A stretch of 58,007 bases of DNA from Streptococcus ovis DSM 16829 (GTDB taxonomy: Bacteria > Bacillota > Bacilli > Lactobacillales > Streptococcaceae): contig NZ_KB904565.1 of NCBI RefSeq assembly GCF_000380125.1, positions 1 through 58,007 on the forward strand, in the 5' to 3' direction. Made by a program: the position numbers and the translations under genes. A model generated the notes under the pieces. That model saw only the letters and a list, made by a program, of their open reading frames with translations, was not told the origin of the DNA and made no database searches. Below, one piece after another: positions 26,702-37,476 of the stretch (position 1 is the first letter of the stretch; every line of letters begins with the position of its first letter).

Positions 26702-26946
26702 GGAATCAGAAAGAGTAGTTCCAAACTAATTTTTAGAGAGTTGGTGGTAGCTGTAAACCAATAATTAGTGGGATGAAATGGGCTGATGTTTCATGTGAAA
26801 CAAACCAATAAGTTTCAGGAGTGGTACCCCTTATCGTACTACGAAGATGACAATGGTGTAAAGTGAATGTCAACACATTGTCAATTGAGGTGGTACCGCG
26901 TATCAAATGATCATGCCCTCACGCTATTTTAGCGTGGGGTTTTTAT
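26702..26946 (+). promoter_or_regulatory. T-box riboswitch controlling trpS
   Basis: The conserved T-box AGGTGGTACCGCG is at 26888-26900 and is followed by a terminator, CCCTCACGCT...AGCGTGGGG plus T-run (26916-26946). Stem I elements (AGAGAGTTGGTGG, GGGATGAAATGGGC) precede it; TGG at 26779-26781 is the likely Trp specifier codon. Uncharged tRNA-Trp should pair with specifier and T-box and prevent termination. A parS-like palindrome lies inside the leader. Confidence 0.93.
26787..26802. other. parS-like site inside the trpS leader (TGTTTCATGTGAAACA)
   Basis: One mismatch from TGTTTCACGTGAAACA, with both flanking T and A preserved. It starts 5 bases after the proposed Trp specifier codon, so the same bases can also form an RNA hairpin. 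Confidence 0.65.
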
Positions 26947-27008
26947 TTTTAGGCAGAGAATCATATCGATATAGGATTACTATTTAATAAAAGAAGATTA
27001 ATGTAAAA

Positions 27009-27030
27009 AAATTGACAATTCTGTCAATTT
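27009..27030 (+). other. Hairpin between the T-box terminator and the trpS ribosome binding site
   Basis: AAATTGACA and TGTCAATTT form a perfect 9-base stem around ATTC, ending 6 bases before AAAGGAG. It has no T-run, so it may be an operator or an mRNA 5' stabilising hairpin after antitermination. Confidence 0.4.
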
Positions 27031-27047
27031 TATGTAAAGGAGAAAAA

Positions 27048-28070
27048 ATGACAAAACCAATTATTTTAACAGGAGACCGTCCAACTGGAAAATTGCACTT
27101 AGGTCACTATGTAGGAAGTTTGAAAAATCGCGTTCTTTTGCAGAACGAGGACAAATACAAGATGTTTGTTTTCTTAGCAGACCAACAAGCTCTTACCGAC
27201 CATGCTAAAGAATCAGCTGCCATCAGAGAGTCTATTGGTAATGTTGCTTTAGACTACTTGTCAGTTGGTCTTGACCCAGCTAAGTCAACCATTTTTATCC
27301 AAAGCCAGATTCCTGAGCTAGCAGAATTGACCATGTACTATATGAATTTGGTTTCTTTGGCGCGCTTGGAGCGCAATCCTACCGTAAAAACTGAGATTGC
27401 TCAAAAAGGTTTCGGAGAATCAATCCCAACAGGCTTCTTGGTTTATCCTATTTCACAGGCAGCGGATATCACAGCCTTTAAAGCAAATTTCGTTCCTGTT
27501 GGGAATGACCAAAAGCCTATGATTGAGCAAACACGAGAGATTGCTCGTAGCTTCAATCATACCTATAACTGTGATGTTTTGGTAGAGCCAGAAGGAATTT
27601 ATCCTACTAATGAGAAAGCAGGTCGTCTGCCAGGACTTGATGGCAATGCCAAGATGTCTAAATCACTTGGAAATGGTATCTATCTATCGGATGATGCAGA
27701 TACGGTTCGTAAGAAAGTCATGAGCATGTATACTGATCCTAACCATATCCGAGTTGAAGATCCAGGGAAAATTGAAGGAAACATGGTTTTCCATTATCTT
27801 GATATCTTCGGTCGCGAGGAAGATCGAGTTGAAATTGAAGCGATGAAAGATCATTACCAGCGAGGTGGTTTGGGAGACGTGAAAACGAAGCGCTATTTAC
27901 TTGACATCTTAGAACGTGAACTAGCTCCAATTCGTGAACGACGTTTGGAATATGCCAAAGACATGGGAGAAGTGTTTGCTATGCTAAAAAGAGGCAGTGA
28001 GGATGCGCGTGTCGCTGCCAGTCAGACACTTTCTGAGGTGAAAGAAGCTATGGGAATTTGCTATTTTTAA
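27048..28070 (+). CDS. trpS: Tryptophanyl-tRNA synthetase
   Basis: Class I synthetase charging tRNA-Trp. The start at 27048 follows AAAGGAG and gives [20 protein letters not shown], with the HIGH-like GKLHLGH; 340 residues, the usual length. The KMSKS motif is present as [15 protein letters not shown] (about 199-213). An upstream in-frame ATG at 27012 would extend into the leader and is not used. A T-box riboswitch precedes it. A repeat element follows. Confidence 0.98.
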   Translation: MTKPIILTGDRPTGKLHLGHYVGSLKNRVLLQNEDKYKMFVFLADQQALTDHAKESAAIRESIGNVALDYLSVGLDPAKSTIFIQSQIPELAELTMYYMNLVSLARLERNPTVKTEIAQKGFGESIPTGFLVYPISQAADITAFKANFVPVGNDQKPMIEQTREIARSFNHTYNCDVLVEPEGIYPTNEKAGRLPGLDGNAKMSKSLGNGIYLSDDADTVRKKVMSMYTDPNHIRVEDPGKIEGNMVFHYLDIFGREEDRVEIEAMKDHYQRGGLGDVKTKRYLLDILERELAPIRERRLEYAKDMGEVFAMLKRGSEDARVAASQTLSEVKEAMGICYF

Positions 28071-28084
28071 GATAGTAAAGAGGT

Positions 28085-28240
28085 TTAGACCAAACTTTGG
28101 ATGCTAAAATAAAAAACGAACAAAGATTATCTCTTCTATTTTGAAAGAGAGTCTCTGTTCGTTTTTATATACAATTTATTAGAAAATCAGATGGGATTAT
28201 AGATTTTCTAAGCTAAAAATCCTTTTGTTTTTGAAACCTT
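28085..28240. repeat. Short repeat element, copy B
   Basis: The core AAAAAACGAACAAAG ... CTGTTCGTTTTTATATACA, then TTATTAGAAAA and ATAGATTTTCTAAGCTAAAAATC, closely matches the element at 18197-18360. Its outer ends have decayed (GAGGTTTAGACCAAA versus GAGGCTGGGACAAA). It lies just after trpS and its internal hairpin could serve as the trpS terminator. Confidence 0.7.
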
Positions 28241-28674
28241 ATGAAGAAAATCTACGACTATGCTCATCGATGTTTGTTATAAATAGTTCTCATTTTTAAT
28301 GCTTTTTGTTTAGTAACAACTATAGGAATATTAATTAATGTAGTTACGATTAATTTACATTGTTTGTCAATATAGTTGATAAATAGTGTAAATGTTGTAA
28401 ACTTTATTTCGTATAATTTATCTATTCGAATGATGGAAGAGGTTATTAAACACCAAGCAACAGATTGTGTTCTCAAATTGATAGGAAATTTTTGCTTATG
28501 ACAAGACCCTATTCTTAAGACTACTAACGGAGACCATCACAGGTTGATTTTTAATGTTTGCCAAGATTAAACTTTCTAAAAACGTACAAAAATATCTTTA
28601 AAACTTAAAACAGTCGTGATATCAAATTAATCAAAATAAATGTAGCAAATTACAGATATTTTATTCGGTTTTAG
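28241..28674. other. Non-coding stretch upstream of guaB
   Basis: AT-rich DNA of about 430 bases. A short minus-strand reading frame here (28264-28476) has no recognisable domain or ribosome binding site. No RNA gene, repeat or riboswitch was recognised; in particular no purine aptamer core was seen. Confidence 0.5.
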
Positions 28675-28702
28675 TTGACAAATCATATGAAAATGGTATG
28701 AT
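28675..28702 (+). promoter_or_regulatory. guaB promoter
   Basis: TTGACA (28675-28680) and TATGAT (28697-28702) with a 16-base spacer, about 42 bases before the guaB ATG. Confidence 0.8.
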
Positions 28703-28744
28703 AAATAAACAAAATCCCTATTATGTAGAAAAGAGGAATGTTAA

Positions 28745-30226
<1,482 letters not shown>

Positions 30227-30230
30227 TAAC

Positions 30231-30258
30231 AAAAAGAGCACTTTGATGGTGCTCTTTT
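30231..30258. terminator. Bidirectional terminator between guaB and recF
   Basis: AAAAAGAGCAC and GTGCTCTTTT arms, flanked by A- and T-rich sides, lie between convergent genes. Confidence 0.85.
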
Positions 30259-30264
30259 ACACTT

Positions 30265-31362
30265 TTATCGCTCTTCTTCTATAATTTTCCCGTTGGTCAC
30301 ATGGAAAATTTTTAATTGTTCAGGAAGAGTATGTAAATGGTTTAATGATGTAGTAGTGATAAAAGTTTGAATTTTTTCAGAAATCGTTTCTAATAATTGT
30401 ATTTGACGATTGTTGTCTAACTCACTCATAACATCATCTAGGAGTAAAATTGGATATTCACGTGTCATTTCTTTCATTAATTCGATTTCAGCTAATTTAA
30501 GGGAGAGTACCAGACTACGGTGTTGTCCTTGACTTCCATAATGTGCATTGATGCCATTGATAAAAAAATGAATGTCATCTCGGTGAGGACCGACACCAGT
30601 ATTTTTTTTGAAAAGATCACGTTTCTTACTTCTTTCCAACTCTGTCAAGAAATCGTCAACTAAGTTTACACCTTCTGTAAACTTCACTGAAGAGTCGTAA
30701 GAAAACGTTAACTGTTCTAAATGATGTGAAATATTGCTATGTTTTGTTTGTGCATAGTGCTCTAATTTTTTAAGAAACTCTATCCGATGATGAATGACCT
30801 TGCTTCCATATTCAGCTAGCTGTTGATCTAGAACAGATAAAAAAGTTAAATCAATTTTATCACTGCTTTTTAAATAGGTATTACGCTGTTTTAAAATATG
30901 ATTATATTGTGAAAGGTCAGATAAGTAAATGGGTTTGATTTGTCCTAGTTCAACATCAATAAATTTACGACGGAGTGCAGGTCCTCCTTTAATTAGTTGT
31001 AAATCTTCAGGAGCAAAGAGAACGACATTCATATGTCCAATATAATCTGATAACCGAGATTGTTTCAGATGATTAATTTTGGTGATACGTCCATTTTCTG
31101 TCAACTCTATGTCAAGCGGAAGTTTACTAGAAGAGCGGTGAAGGATTCCATGTATAGTTACATTTTTTTGATTGAACTGGAGTAAATCTTTATCTGAACG
31201 AGTTCGATGACTTCTTGTTAGTGCCAAAAAATAAATACTCTCTAGGATATTTGTTTTTCCTTGGGCGTTTTGCCCTAAAAAGATATTCAGACCATTGTGA
31301 AATTTAAGATTCGCTTCTTCATAATTACGAAAATGTCGAATAGTTAAAGATTCTAGCCACAT
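30265..31362 (-). CDS. recF: DNA replication and repair protein RecF
   Basis: SMC-like ATPase that helps RecA load at gapped DNA. The 365 residues have Walker [10 protein letters not shown] (about 32-40), the family stretch [20 protein letters not shown], the ABC signature [18 protein letters not shown] and Walker [13 protein letters not shown] near 325. It lies one base after the S4-domain gene, a pairing retained in streptococci although recF has left the dnaA-dnaN cluster seen in Bacillus. Confidence 0.97.
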   Translation of the reverse strand: MWLESLTIRHFRNYEEANLKFHNGLNIFLGQNAQGKTNILESIYFLALTRSHRTRSDKDLLQFNQKNVTIHGILHRSSSKLPLDIELTENGRITKINHLKQSRLSDYIGHMNVVLFAPEDLQLIKGGPALRRKFIDVELGQIKPIYLSDLSQYNHILKQRNTYLKSSDKIDLTFLSVLDQQLAEYGSKVIHHRIEFLKKLEHYAQTKHSNISHHLEQLTFSYDSSVKFTEGVNLVDDFLTELERSKKRDLFKKNTGVGPHRDDIHFFINGINAHYGSQGQHRSLVLSLKLAEIELMKEMTREYPILLLDDVMSELDNNRQIQLLETISEKIQTFITTTSLNHLHTLPEQLKIFHVTNGKIIEEER

Positions 31363-31363
31363 G

Positions 31364-31735
31364 TTAGGTACCTGGGAAACGTACAGGACGTTTCTTTGTT
31401 TCAGTAATTTGTTTCTTTGTCTTTGTCGTCTTTCTAAGATTCTGATTCATTTTTTTTACTAAAGCTGCAACCTGTTCTTTTTCTTGTAGATCTTCTTGAC
31501 GCTGAATTTTTTCCTCTTCAGAAGGAGCAACTAGTGTAATGATCACTCCTTGAGCGGGGATTTCAATTCGGTCTCCAATCCGAATTTTTTTCCCTCTGCG
31601 CTCTTCTTTTTCACCATTAAAAAGAACCGTATGTTCAGCTAAGTAACTCTTAATTGCACCACCTGAGGGGAGGATTCCAGTTGTTTTGAGCAAAGATTGT
31701 AGTGTGATGTAGTCGTCAAATAATTTGTATTCCAT
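31364..31735 (-). CDS. S4-domain protein YaaA, RecF partner
   Basis: A 123-residue protein; residues 1-70 form the S4-like RNA-binding domain ([40 protein letters not shown]). The remaining basic, charged tail is longer than in B. subtilis YaaA (about 70 residues). It directly precedes recF with a 1-base gap, as in Bacillus, where yaaA-recF follows dnaN. Its molecular role is not settled. Confidence 0.9.
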   Translation of the reverse strand: MEYKLFDDYITLQSLLKTTGILPSGGAIKSYLAEHTVLFNGEKEERRGKKIRIGDRIEIPAQGVIITLVAPSEEEKIQRQEDLQEKEQVAALVKKMNQNLRKTTKTKKQITETKKRPVRFPGT

Positions 31736-31809
31736 GGTTTCACCTCTTTAGGGATAATTATATCATAAAATGGTATAATTAAGGTTATAATGTTTGAGCG
31801 AGGTATGCT

Positions 31810-33060
31810 ATGCAGTTGCAAGAAGGAGTAAATTTACATTTTATTCCGACAGATAAATTTACAACAAATTACATCAAGATACGCTTTGCAGCACCCATGT
31901 CTAAAGAGACGGTCGCTGGTCGTGTTTTAGTCGCAAATATGATTGAAATGGCCAATCAAGACTATCCTAGTTCTCAAGATTTTCGTAAAAGGCTGGCAAA
32001 TCTTTACGGAATGACATTTTCAACAAGTGTATCAAGACAAGGAAAGACTCATTTGGTTGACATCACGATTCAATATATTCGTGATGAATACGTCAAGGAT
32101 GATATTTCATTGACAAAGCAAGTGTTGTACTTTATCCAGTCTGTTTTGTTTCACCCCTTAGCTACAAATCAGATGTTTGAGCAGCAACTATTCGATATTG
32201 AAAAGAAAAATTTACTCTCCTATCTAGAAGCAGAAGTAGAGGATAAGTTTTACCATGCTGATATAGAACTGAATCGTCTTTTTTTTGAGGATGAAGATCT
32301 AAAAGTCCCAAGAGTAGGGACACTGGAATTAGTTGAAAGAGAAACTCCAGCATCAACTTTTCAAGCTTTTCAAAATATGTTAAAGAAAGATAAAATTGAT
32401 ATTTTTATTGTGGGAAAAGTGGATGAGTCAATGGTTAGAGACTGTATGTTGGCTTGGGAATTTTCCTATCGACGACCGAAACTTCAATTTGATTATCAGC
32501 AGGATTTTTCGAACATCACACGTGAAAAAATCGAGAAGAATGTCTCCAGACAGTCAATCCTTGAATTAGCGTATCATTTACAATTGGTTTACAACTCTGT
32601 AAACTACTTTGCTTTATTGGTTTTTAATAATTTACTGGGTAGTGACTCTCACTCAAAATTATTTTTAAATGTACGTGAAAAGGAGGGGCTCGCCTATACA
32701 ATTGGTAGTTCTTTGAATGCATCTTCTGGTTTTTTACGTGTCTATGCTGGCATTGATAAACAGGATAGAGTAAAGGTAATGCGATTGATCCGTAAGCAAA
32801 TTCGAGATATGAAAACTGGTCGTTTTACAGATGAGGAGTTAGAGTTAACAAAGCAGATGTTGGTTCAATCAGCAACGATTACTCAAGATAAAGTTGTTAC
32901 CTTGGTTGAACAAGAATACCGTCAAATGATTTATAAAGATCAACAACTAGACTTTGAAAATTGGGTAAAAGGGATTGACGCTATTCGAAAGGAAGATGTC
33001 ATAAAGGTAGCTCAAAGGATTAAGTTGCAAGCAGTTTATTTTATGGAAGGAGTAGATTGA
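31810..33060 (+). CDS. M16 peptidase-like protein, non-catalytic type (YfmF-like)
   Basis: A 416-residue cytoplasmic protein of the insulinase/processing-peptidase fold (VRTRFAAPMSKETVAGR-like N terminus: IKIRFAAPMSKETVAGRVLV). The zinc motif HxxEH is absent in the expected N-terminal place, where ANMIEMANQDYPSSQDFRKR is found. The C-terminal half has LVFNNLLGSDSHSKLFLNVR and EKEGLAYTIGSS. With the downstream zinc-bearing partner it forms the YfmF/YfmH-like pair. Substrate unknown. Confidence 0.92.
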   Translation: MQLQEGVNLHFIPTDKFTTNYIKIRFAAPMSKETVAGRVLVANMIEMANQDYPSSQDFRKRLANLYGMTFSTSVSRQGKTHLVDITIQYIRDEYVKDDISLTKQVLYFIQSVLFHPLATNQMFEQQLFDIEKKNLLSYLEAEVEDKFYHADIELNRLFFEDEDLKVPRVGTLELVERETPASTFQAFQNMLKKDKIDIFIVGKVDESMVRDCMLAWEFSYRRPKLQFDYQQDFSNITREKIEKNVSRQSILELAYHLQLVYNSVNYFALLVFNNLLGSDSHSKLFLNVREKEGLAYTIGSSLNASSGFLRVYAGIDKQDRVKVMRLIRKQIRDMKTGRFTDEELELTKQMLVQSATITQDKVVTLVEQEYRQMIYKDQQLDFENWVKGIDAIRKEDVIKVAQRIKLQAVYFMEGVD

Positions 33061-34355
33061 TGAAACACAGCAATGGGTTAACAGAAAGCAACTATTTCTA
33101 TTTAGAATCTCCTCTTTTTACAGGTAAATTGACAAATGGATTGACAGTATATTTACAGAACAGAAAAGATTTTCACGAAACATATGTGACTCTTTCGGTA
33201 CATTTTGGTGCTGCACACACTCATTTAAAGTTGAATAATAGTTCAGAACTATCCACATATCCAGCTGGTGTTGCTCATTTTTTAGAACATAAGCTGTTCG
33301 AAGGAAAAAATGGGACCGATTTTCTACAAGAATTTTCAAAAATGGGAGCTTACGCGAATGCCTATACTGGTCTGTATCAAACGACCTATTTGTTTTCAAC
33401 AACAGAAAACATCAGCACAGGGTTAATTTTGTTAAGGGATTTAGTTAAGGAATTGACAGTCTCAGAGGAGTCTGTTGAGCGCGAACGTGAAATTATTGGT
33501 CAAGAAATTGATATGTATTATGACGATCCTGACTCTCGCCTTTATGCAGAAATATTAGCTAGCTTATATCCTTCTACACCATTGGCAAACGATATAGCTG
33601 GTAGTCGATTCTCTATTCAAGAGATTTCACCAGATGTATTGCATGAGCAGTTTCGTTTGTTTTATCATCCTCAAAATATGGTGTTATTTGTAGTTGGTGA
33701 TGTGGATATCACACAGATGTGGCAAGAGATTCAAACTATTTATTCTGATTGGCAAAATGAGAATTCACTACTAGAAGCAGTTCCGATGAGTCTCCAACCT
33801 GTCTTGGAACATCGAACAATAACTTTAGAAGTCGCTAGTCCTAAATTAGCTATTGGTATACGAGGAAAGGATGCGATTGCAAAAGAGGATTTATTCCGGT
33901 ACCGTCTCTCTTTATCTTTATTATTTTCGATGTTATGTGGATGGACCTCTAAACGCTATCAAAATTTGTATCAACAAGGTAAAATTGATGCTTCGCTATC
34001 TTTTCATCTCGGTGTGAGTGAACAGGCACATTTTTGGGTATTGACAGTGGATACATCAGAACCAATTGCCTTGTCTAGCGTATTACGGAAAGCTATTCGA
34101 CAATTCGAATCTGATCCAGATGTGAATGAGGAGCACTTAGCACTGGTTAAAAGAGAGGCATATGGTGATTTTTTAAGGGGGTTAAATTCCTTAGAAAACC
34201 TTGCAAGTAATTTTACTGCCTCTATTTTTGATTCAGGCTGTTTGTTTGATATACCTGATTTACTTGATGATATTGAGCTAGAAGAGATTATAGAGATAGG
34301 GCGACGATTTATTGGAAACTGTGATATGACTGATTTTACGATTTTTCCAAAATAA
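33060..34355 (+). CDS. M16 family zinc peptidase (YfmH-like)
   Basis: A 431-residue partner of the preceding gene. The inverted zinc motif HFLEHKLFEG (HxxEH) is at about 77-86, with the distal Glu in a REREIIGQEIDMY segment (about 142-154), so this is the catalytic member. The ATG at 33060 shares its A with the previous stop (TGATG), showing translational coupling; a TTG three bases upstream is unlikely. Paired M16 genes before a RodZ-like gene and pgsA are conserved in streptococci. Physiological substrate unknown. Confidence 0.93.
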   Translation: MKHSNGLTESNYFYLESPLFTGKLTNGLTVYLQNRKDFHETYVTLSVHFGAAHTHLKLNNSSELSTYPAGVAHFLEHKLFEGKNGTDFLQEFSKMGAYANAYTGLYQTTYLFSTTENISTGLILLRDLVKELTVSEESVEREREIIGQEIDMYYDDPDSRLYAEILASLYPSTPLANDIAGSRFSIQEISPDVLHEQFRLFYHPQNMVLFVVGDVDITQMWQEIQTIYSDWQNENSLLEAVPMSLQPVLEHRTITLEVASPKLAIGIRGKDAIAKEDLFRYRLSLSLLFSMLCGWTSKRYQNLYQQGKIDASLSFHLGVSEQAHFWVLTVDTSEPIALSSVLRKAIRQFESDPDVNEEHLALVKREAYGDFLRGLNSLENLASNFTASIFDSGCLFDIPDLLDDIELEEIIEIGRRFIGNCDMTDFTIFPK

Positions 34356-34432
34356 TAGGGATTAATCATCGAAATTTCCTTGGAAATTTGTTACAATATT
34401 GTATTGAATATTAAGAATGTGAGAGAGGCATT

Positions 34433-35269
34433 ATGAGGCAAAAAAGTATAGGAGAGGTTTTGCGAGATGCGCGTGAGAATCGTGGTTGGAACTTATCAGA
34501 AGTTCAACGAATGATTGGTGTGCAGACAAAGTATCTTCAGGCACTTGAATACAATGATTTTGAAGCAATTCCAGATAAGACCTACACACGTTCTTTTTTG
34601 CAACGTTATGCAGAAGTTTTAGAACTGGATGCTGCTGTCCTATTAGACGCATATGATACGAACCGTTTGGTCGTCTATTATGAGGTTGGAGAAGAGCCAG
34701 ACTTTGAACTTGATTCTCGTCGAGCTGGAAAAGGAAAAAAACAAAAGAAGTCCTATTTACCATTGATTTATCTGTTGTTAGCAGCTATTCTCATTTTGGT
34801 TTTTGTCACCTATATTGTAGCTGAGCGCATCCAAAATCAAGCTATTCCTACTCCATCGTCTTCGTATAGTGTAGTGAAAAGTTCCACTGAATCATCTACA
34901 ACTCCAGAAACAACAGTGAGTTCGACAACGACACCTAGCAGTGTAGAAGAACCAGCCACTGCATTAGCGGTTACTGGTGGTGGAGAAAACTTAGCTGTAA
35001 CAGTTTCTGGGGCAGCTGATCCAATAGAAATTGTATTCTCAGTAACAGATGTGACGAGTTGGATTAGCTTGACAGATACAGACATCGCAGGCGGTGCAAC
35101 GTTATCACCGGAGAATAACAAGGTAACCGTAACGATTCCTGAAGGTGTTACATCATCCACTTTGACACTTGGAGTGGTAAAAGGTGTTGCTGTTACAGTT
35201 GCAGGCAAGGAACTGGACACGTCACCATTAACTAGTCAGACTGGTTATATTACCTTTACATTTGAATAG
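34433..35269 (+). CDS. rodZ: RodZ-like helix-turn-helix membrane protein
   Basis: A 278-residue protein. A cytoplasmic HTH_25 domain (IGEVLRDARENRGWNLSEVQ, YLQALEYNDFEAIPD, YTRSFLQRYAEVLELD) occupies 1-75. One membrane helix (YLPLIYLLLAAILILVFVTYIV) is at about 104-125. A Ser/Thr-rich linker (about 140-180) leads to a DUF4115 beta domain (SWISLTDTDIAGG). This is the RodZ layout, a cell-shape factor linked to the elongation machinery; in Gram-positives the partner may be MreCD. It lies between the M16 pair and pgsA. Confidence 0.88.
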   Translation: MRQKSIGEVLRDARENRGWNLSEVQRMIGVQTKYLQALEYNDFEAIPDKTYTRSFLQRYAEVLELDAAVLLDAYDTNRLVVYYEVGEEPDFELDSRRAGKGKKQKKSYLPLIYLLLAAILILVFVTYIVAERIQNQAIPTPSSSYSVVKSSTESSTTPETTVSSTTTPSSVEEPATALAVTGGGENLAVTVSGAADPIEIVFSVTDVTSWISLTDTDIAGGATLSPENNKVTVTIPEGVTSSTLTLGVVKGVAVTVAGKELDTSPLTSQTGYITFTFE

Positions 35270-35278
35270 AGGAACATC

Positions 35279-35818
35279 ATGAAAAAAGAAAATATCCCCA
35301 ATGCCTTAACAGTCGGTCGTATTCTTGTAATCCCAGTGTTTATTTTATTACTCACTATGTGGAATACAAAGGCAATTCATATTCTTGCGGCAGTGATTTT
35401 TGCAGTGGCAAGTATCACGGATTATCTTGACGGTTATTTGGCTCGTAAATGGAAAGTTGTCAGTAATTTTGGTAAATTTGCAGATCCAATGGCTGATAAA
35501 ATTCTAGTCATGACAGCTTTTATAATGCTGGTTGAATTGAAGATGGCTCCAGCTTGGGTTGTAGCGGTTATTGTTTGTCGTGAGCTCGCTGTAACAGGTC
35601 TTCGCTTACTTTTAGTAGAAACTGGTGGCACTGTTCTTGCGGCCGCGATGCCTGGAAAAATTAAGACATTCTCACAGATGTTTGCTATTATTTTCTTACT
35701 CTGCCACTTTACTTTAATTGGGCAAATCCTGCTCTATATTGCACTTTTCTTCACCCTATACTCAGGATATGATTATTTCAAGGGTGCTTCTTTCTTGTTC
35801 AAAGATACCTTTAAATAA
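35279..35818 (+). CDS. pgsA: CDP-diacylglycerol-glycerol-3-phosphate 3-phosphatidyltransferase
   Basis: Integral membrane enzyme making phosphatidylglycerol phosphate. It has 179 residues and about four helices. The CDP-alcohol phosphotransferase signature D-x2-D-G-x2-A-R-x8-G-x3-D-x3-D is visible as DYLDGYLARKWKVVSNFGKF followed by ADPMADK (about 47-73). RBS AGAGGAA. It starts 9 bases after the rodZ stop and its stop directly abuts the ecfA1 ATG. Confidence 0.97.
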   Translation: MKKENIPNALTVGRILVIPVFILLLTMWNTKAIHILAAVIFAVASITDYLDGYLARKWKVVSNFGKFADPMADKILVMTAFIMLVELKMAPAWVVAVIVCRELAVTGLRLLLVETGGTVLAAAMPGKIKTFSQMFAIIFLLCHFTLIGQILLYIALFFTLYSGYDYFKGASFLFKDTFK

Positions 35819-36658
35819 ATGACAGAAAATATTATTGAAGTAAACAATTTAAGATACAAATATGACGCGAACGATAATCACTACACATTGAATGGTGTTT
35901 CGTTTCACGTGAAACAAGGTGAATGGTTATCCATCATTGGTCACAATGGGTCTGGAAAATCAACAACTGTTCGGTTGATTGATGGTTTACTGGAAGCTGA
36001 ATCTGGTGATATTTTTATTACTGGTGATCAATTAACAGTAGAGAACGTTTGGGAAAAACGTCGTCAGATTGGAATGGTGTTTCAAAATCCTGATAATCAA
36101 TTTGTTGGCGCAACAGTCGAAGACGATGTGGCTTTTGGATTAGAAAATCAGGGGATTCCACTAGAAGAAATGCGAGAACGTGTCGAACAAGCTTTGAAAT
36201 TAGTCGGTATGTCTGATTTTAAAAAACGTGAGCCTGCTCGATTATCTGGTGGACAGAAGCAACGTGTGGCGATTGCAGGCGTTGTGGCGCTCAGACCTAA
36301 TATTATCATCTTAGATGAGGCAACTAGTATGCTGGATCCTGAGGGACGTTTAGAACTGATTCGGACAGTGAAAGAGATTAAAGACCGTTACAATATGACG
36401 GTGATTTCGATTACGCATGATTTGGATGAAGTGGCCCTAAGTGATCGAGTGATTGTCTTAAAAGAAGGTCAAGTAGAGTCGATTAGTCGTCCGGAAGAAT
36501 TATTTATACGGCCTGACTTACAGGACTTGGATTTAGATCACCCGTTTACCACCATACTTGTTAGTCAATTGCGTGAAAAAGGAGTGGATTTACCACTTCG
36601 TTATTATACAGAAGAGGAATTAGAAGAGACATTATGGGAATTACTCTCCAACAAGTAA
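35819..36658 (+). CDS. ecfA1: ECF transporter ATPase A1
   Basis: One of two ATPases energising the shared energy-coupling-factor module for vitamin uptake with interchangeable S components. The 279 residues have Walker [10 protein letters not shown] (about 41-49), Q-loop FQNPDNQF, signature LSGGQKQR, Walker [14 protein letters not shown] and switch His (THD). It starts with no gap after pgsA and overlaps ecfA2 by 25 bases. Its codons for FHVKQG contain a perfect parS core palindrome. Confidence 0.97.
   Translation: MTENIIEVNNLRYKYDANDNHYTLNGVSFHVKQGEWLSIIGHNGSGKSTTVRLIDGLLEAESGDIFITGDQLTVENVWEKRRQIGMVFQNPDNQFVGATVEDDVAFGLENQGIPLEEMRERVEQALKLVGMSDFKKREPARLSGGQKQRVAIAGVVALRPNIIILDEATSMLDPEGRLELIRTVKEIKDRYNMTVISITHDLDEVALSDRVIVLKEGQVESISRPEELFIRPDLQDLDLDHPFTTILVSQLREKGVDLPLRYYTEEELEETLWELLSNK
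35901..35916. other. parS-like site in the ecfA1 coding region (CGTTTCACGTGAAACA)
   Basis: The full 14-base parS core GTTTCACGTGAAAC is exact; only the first flanking base differs. It lies within codons for SFHVKQ. It is about 20 kb from oriC. Confidence 0.8.
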
Positions 36659-37476
36659 GTTACACCTACCAAGCGAACACACCTTTTGAAGGTCGTGCTC
36701 TTTTTGGTGTGGATTTGGAGATTGTAGATGGGTCATACACTGCTTTGATTGGACACACAGGTTCTGGAAAATCAACTATTTTACAATTACTAAATGGCTT
36801 GAATGTCCCAACTTCTGGTACGGTGCTGATTGATGATATGTTAATCACGTCAACGTCTATTAATAAAGATATCAAGCAGGTGCGGAAGAAAGTAGGACTT
36901 GTTTTTCAATTTCCTGAAAGTCAGGTCTTTGAAGAAACAGTCTTGAAGGATGTGGCTTTTGGGCCACAGAATTTTGGAATATCGAAAGAAGAAGCGGAAC
37001 AACTGGCACGTGAAAAATTGCTACTAGTAGGAATCGATGAAGAATTGTTTGAACGCAGTCCATTTGAACTTTCTGGTGGTCAAATGCGACGGGTCGCGAT
37101 TGCTGGTATTTTGGCAATGGAACCAAGTGTGCTAGTTCTAGACGAACCAACTGCAGGGCTCGATCCAGCAGGTCGGAAGGAATTGATGGCAATATTTAAA
37201 GAGCTTCATCAATCGGGGATGAGTATTGTATTAGTGACACATTTAATGGATGATGTGGCTAATTTTGCTGATTTTGTCTATGTTCTAGAAAAAGGGAAAG
37301 TTGTGAAAGCTGGTCAACCTTCAGAAGTTTTTCAACAGGTTGATTTTATGGAAAGTATACAACTAGGAGTCCCAAAGATTACAAAATTTGCAGCTAACTT
37401 AGAACGGCGTGGCTTTGTATTTGGTAAACTTCCTGTAACGATAGAAGAATTTATGGAGGTGGTTGACCATGGATAA
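36634..37476 (+). CDS. ecfA2: ECF transporter ATPase A2
   Basis: Second ATPase of the ECF module. Of 280 residues; Walker [10 protein letters not shown] (about 40-48), Q-loop FQFPESQVF, signature LSGGQMRR and Walker [14 protein letters not shown]. The ATG lies inside ecfA1, and the stop overlaps ecfT by 8 bases, so the three ECF genes are translationally linked. The pgsA-ecfA1-ecfA2-ecfT order is standard in streptococci. Confidence 0.97.
   Translation: MGITLQQVSYTYQANTPFEGRALFGVDLEIVDGSYTALIGHTGSGKSTILQLLNGLNVPTSGTVLIDDMLITSTSINKDIKQVRKKVGLVFQFPESQVFEETVLKDVAFGPQNFGISKEEAEQLAREKLLLVGIDEELFERSPFELSGGQMRRVAIAGILAMEPSVLVLDEPTAGLDPAGRKELMAIFKELHQSGMSIVLVTHLMDDVANFADFVYVLEKGKVVKAGQPSEVFQQVDFMESIQLGVPKITKFAANLERRGFVFGKLPVTIEEFMEVVDHG

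Noticed and set aside
28264-28476. A 70-residue minus-strand reading frame upstream of guaB
   Set aside because: It has no ribosome binding site, no recognisable domain and lies in AT-rich DNA; composition alone can explain it.
28241-28744. A purine riboswitch before guaB
   Set aside because: The TATA...conserved loop pair of the purine aptamer was not found; only a plain promoter is visible.
34837-35220. Long minus-strand frame opposite the RodZ-like gene
   Set aside because: It mirrors the Ser/Thr/Val-rich linker and has no start signal or homology.
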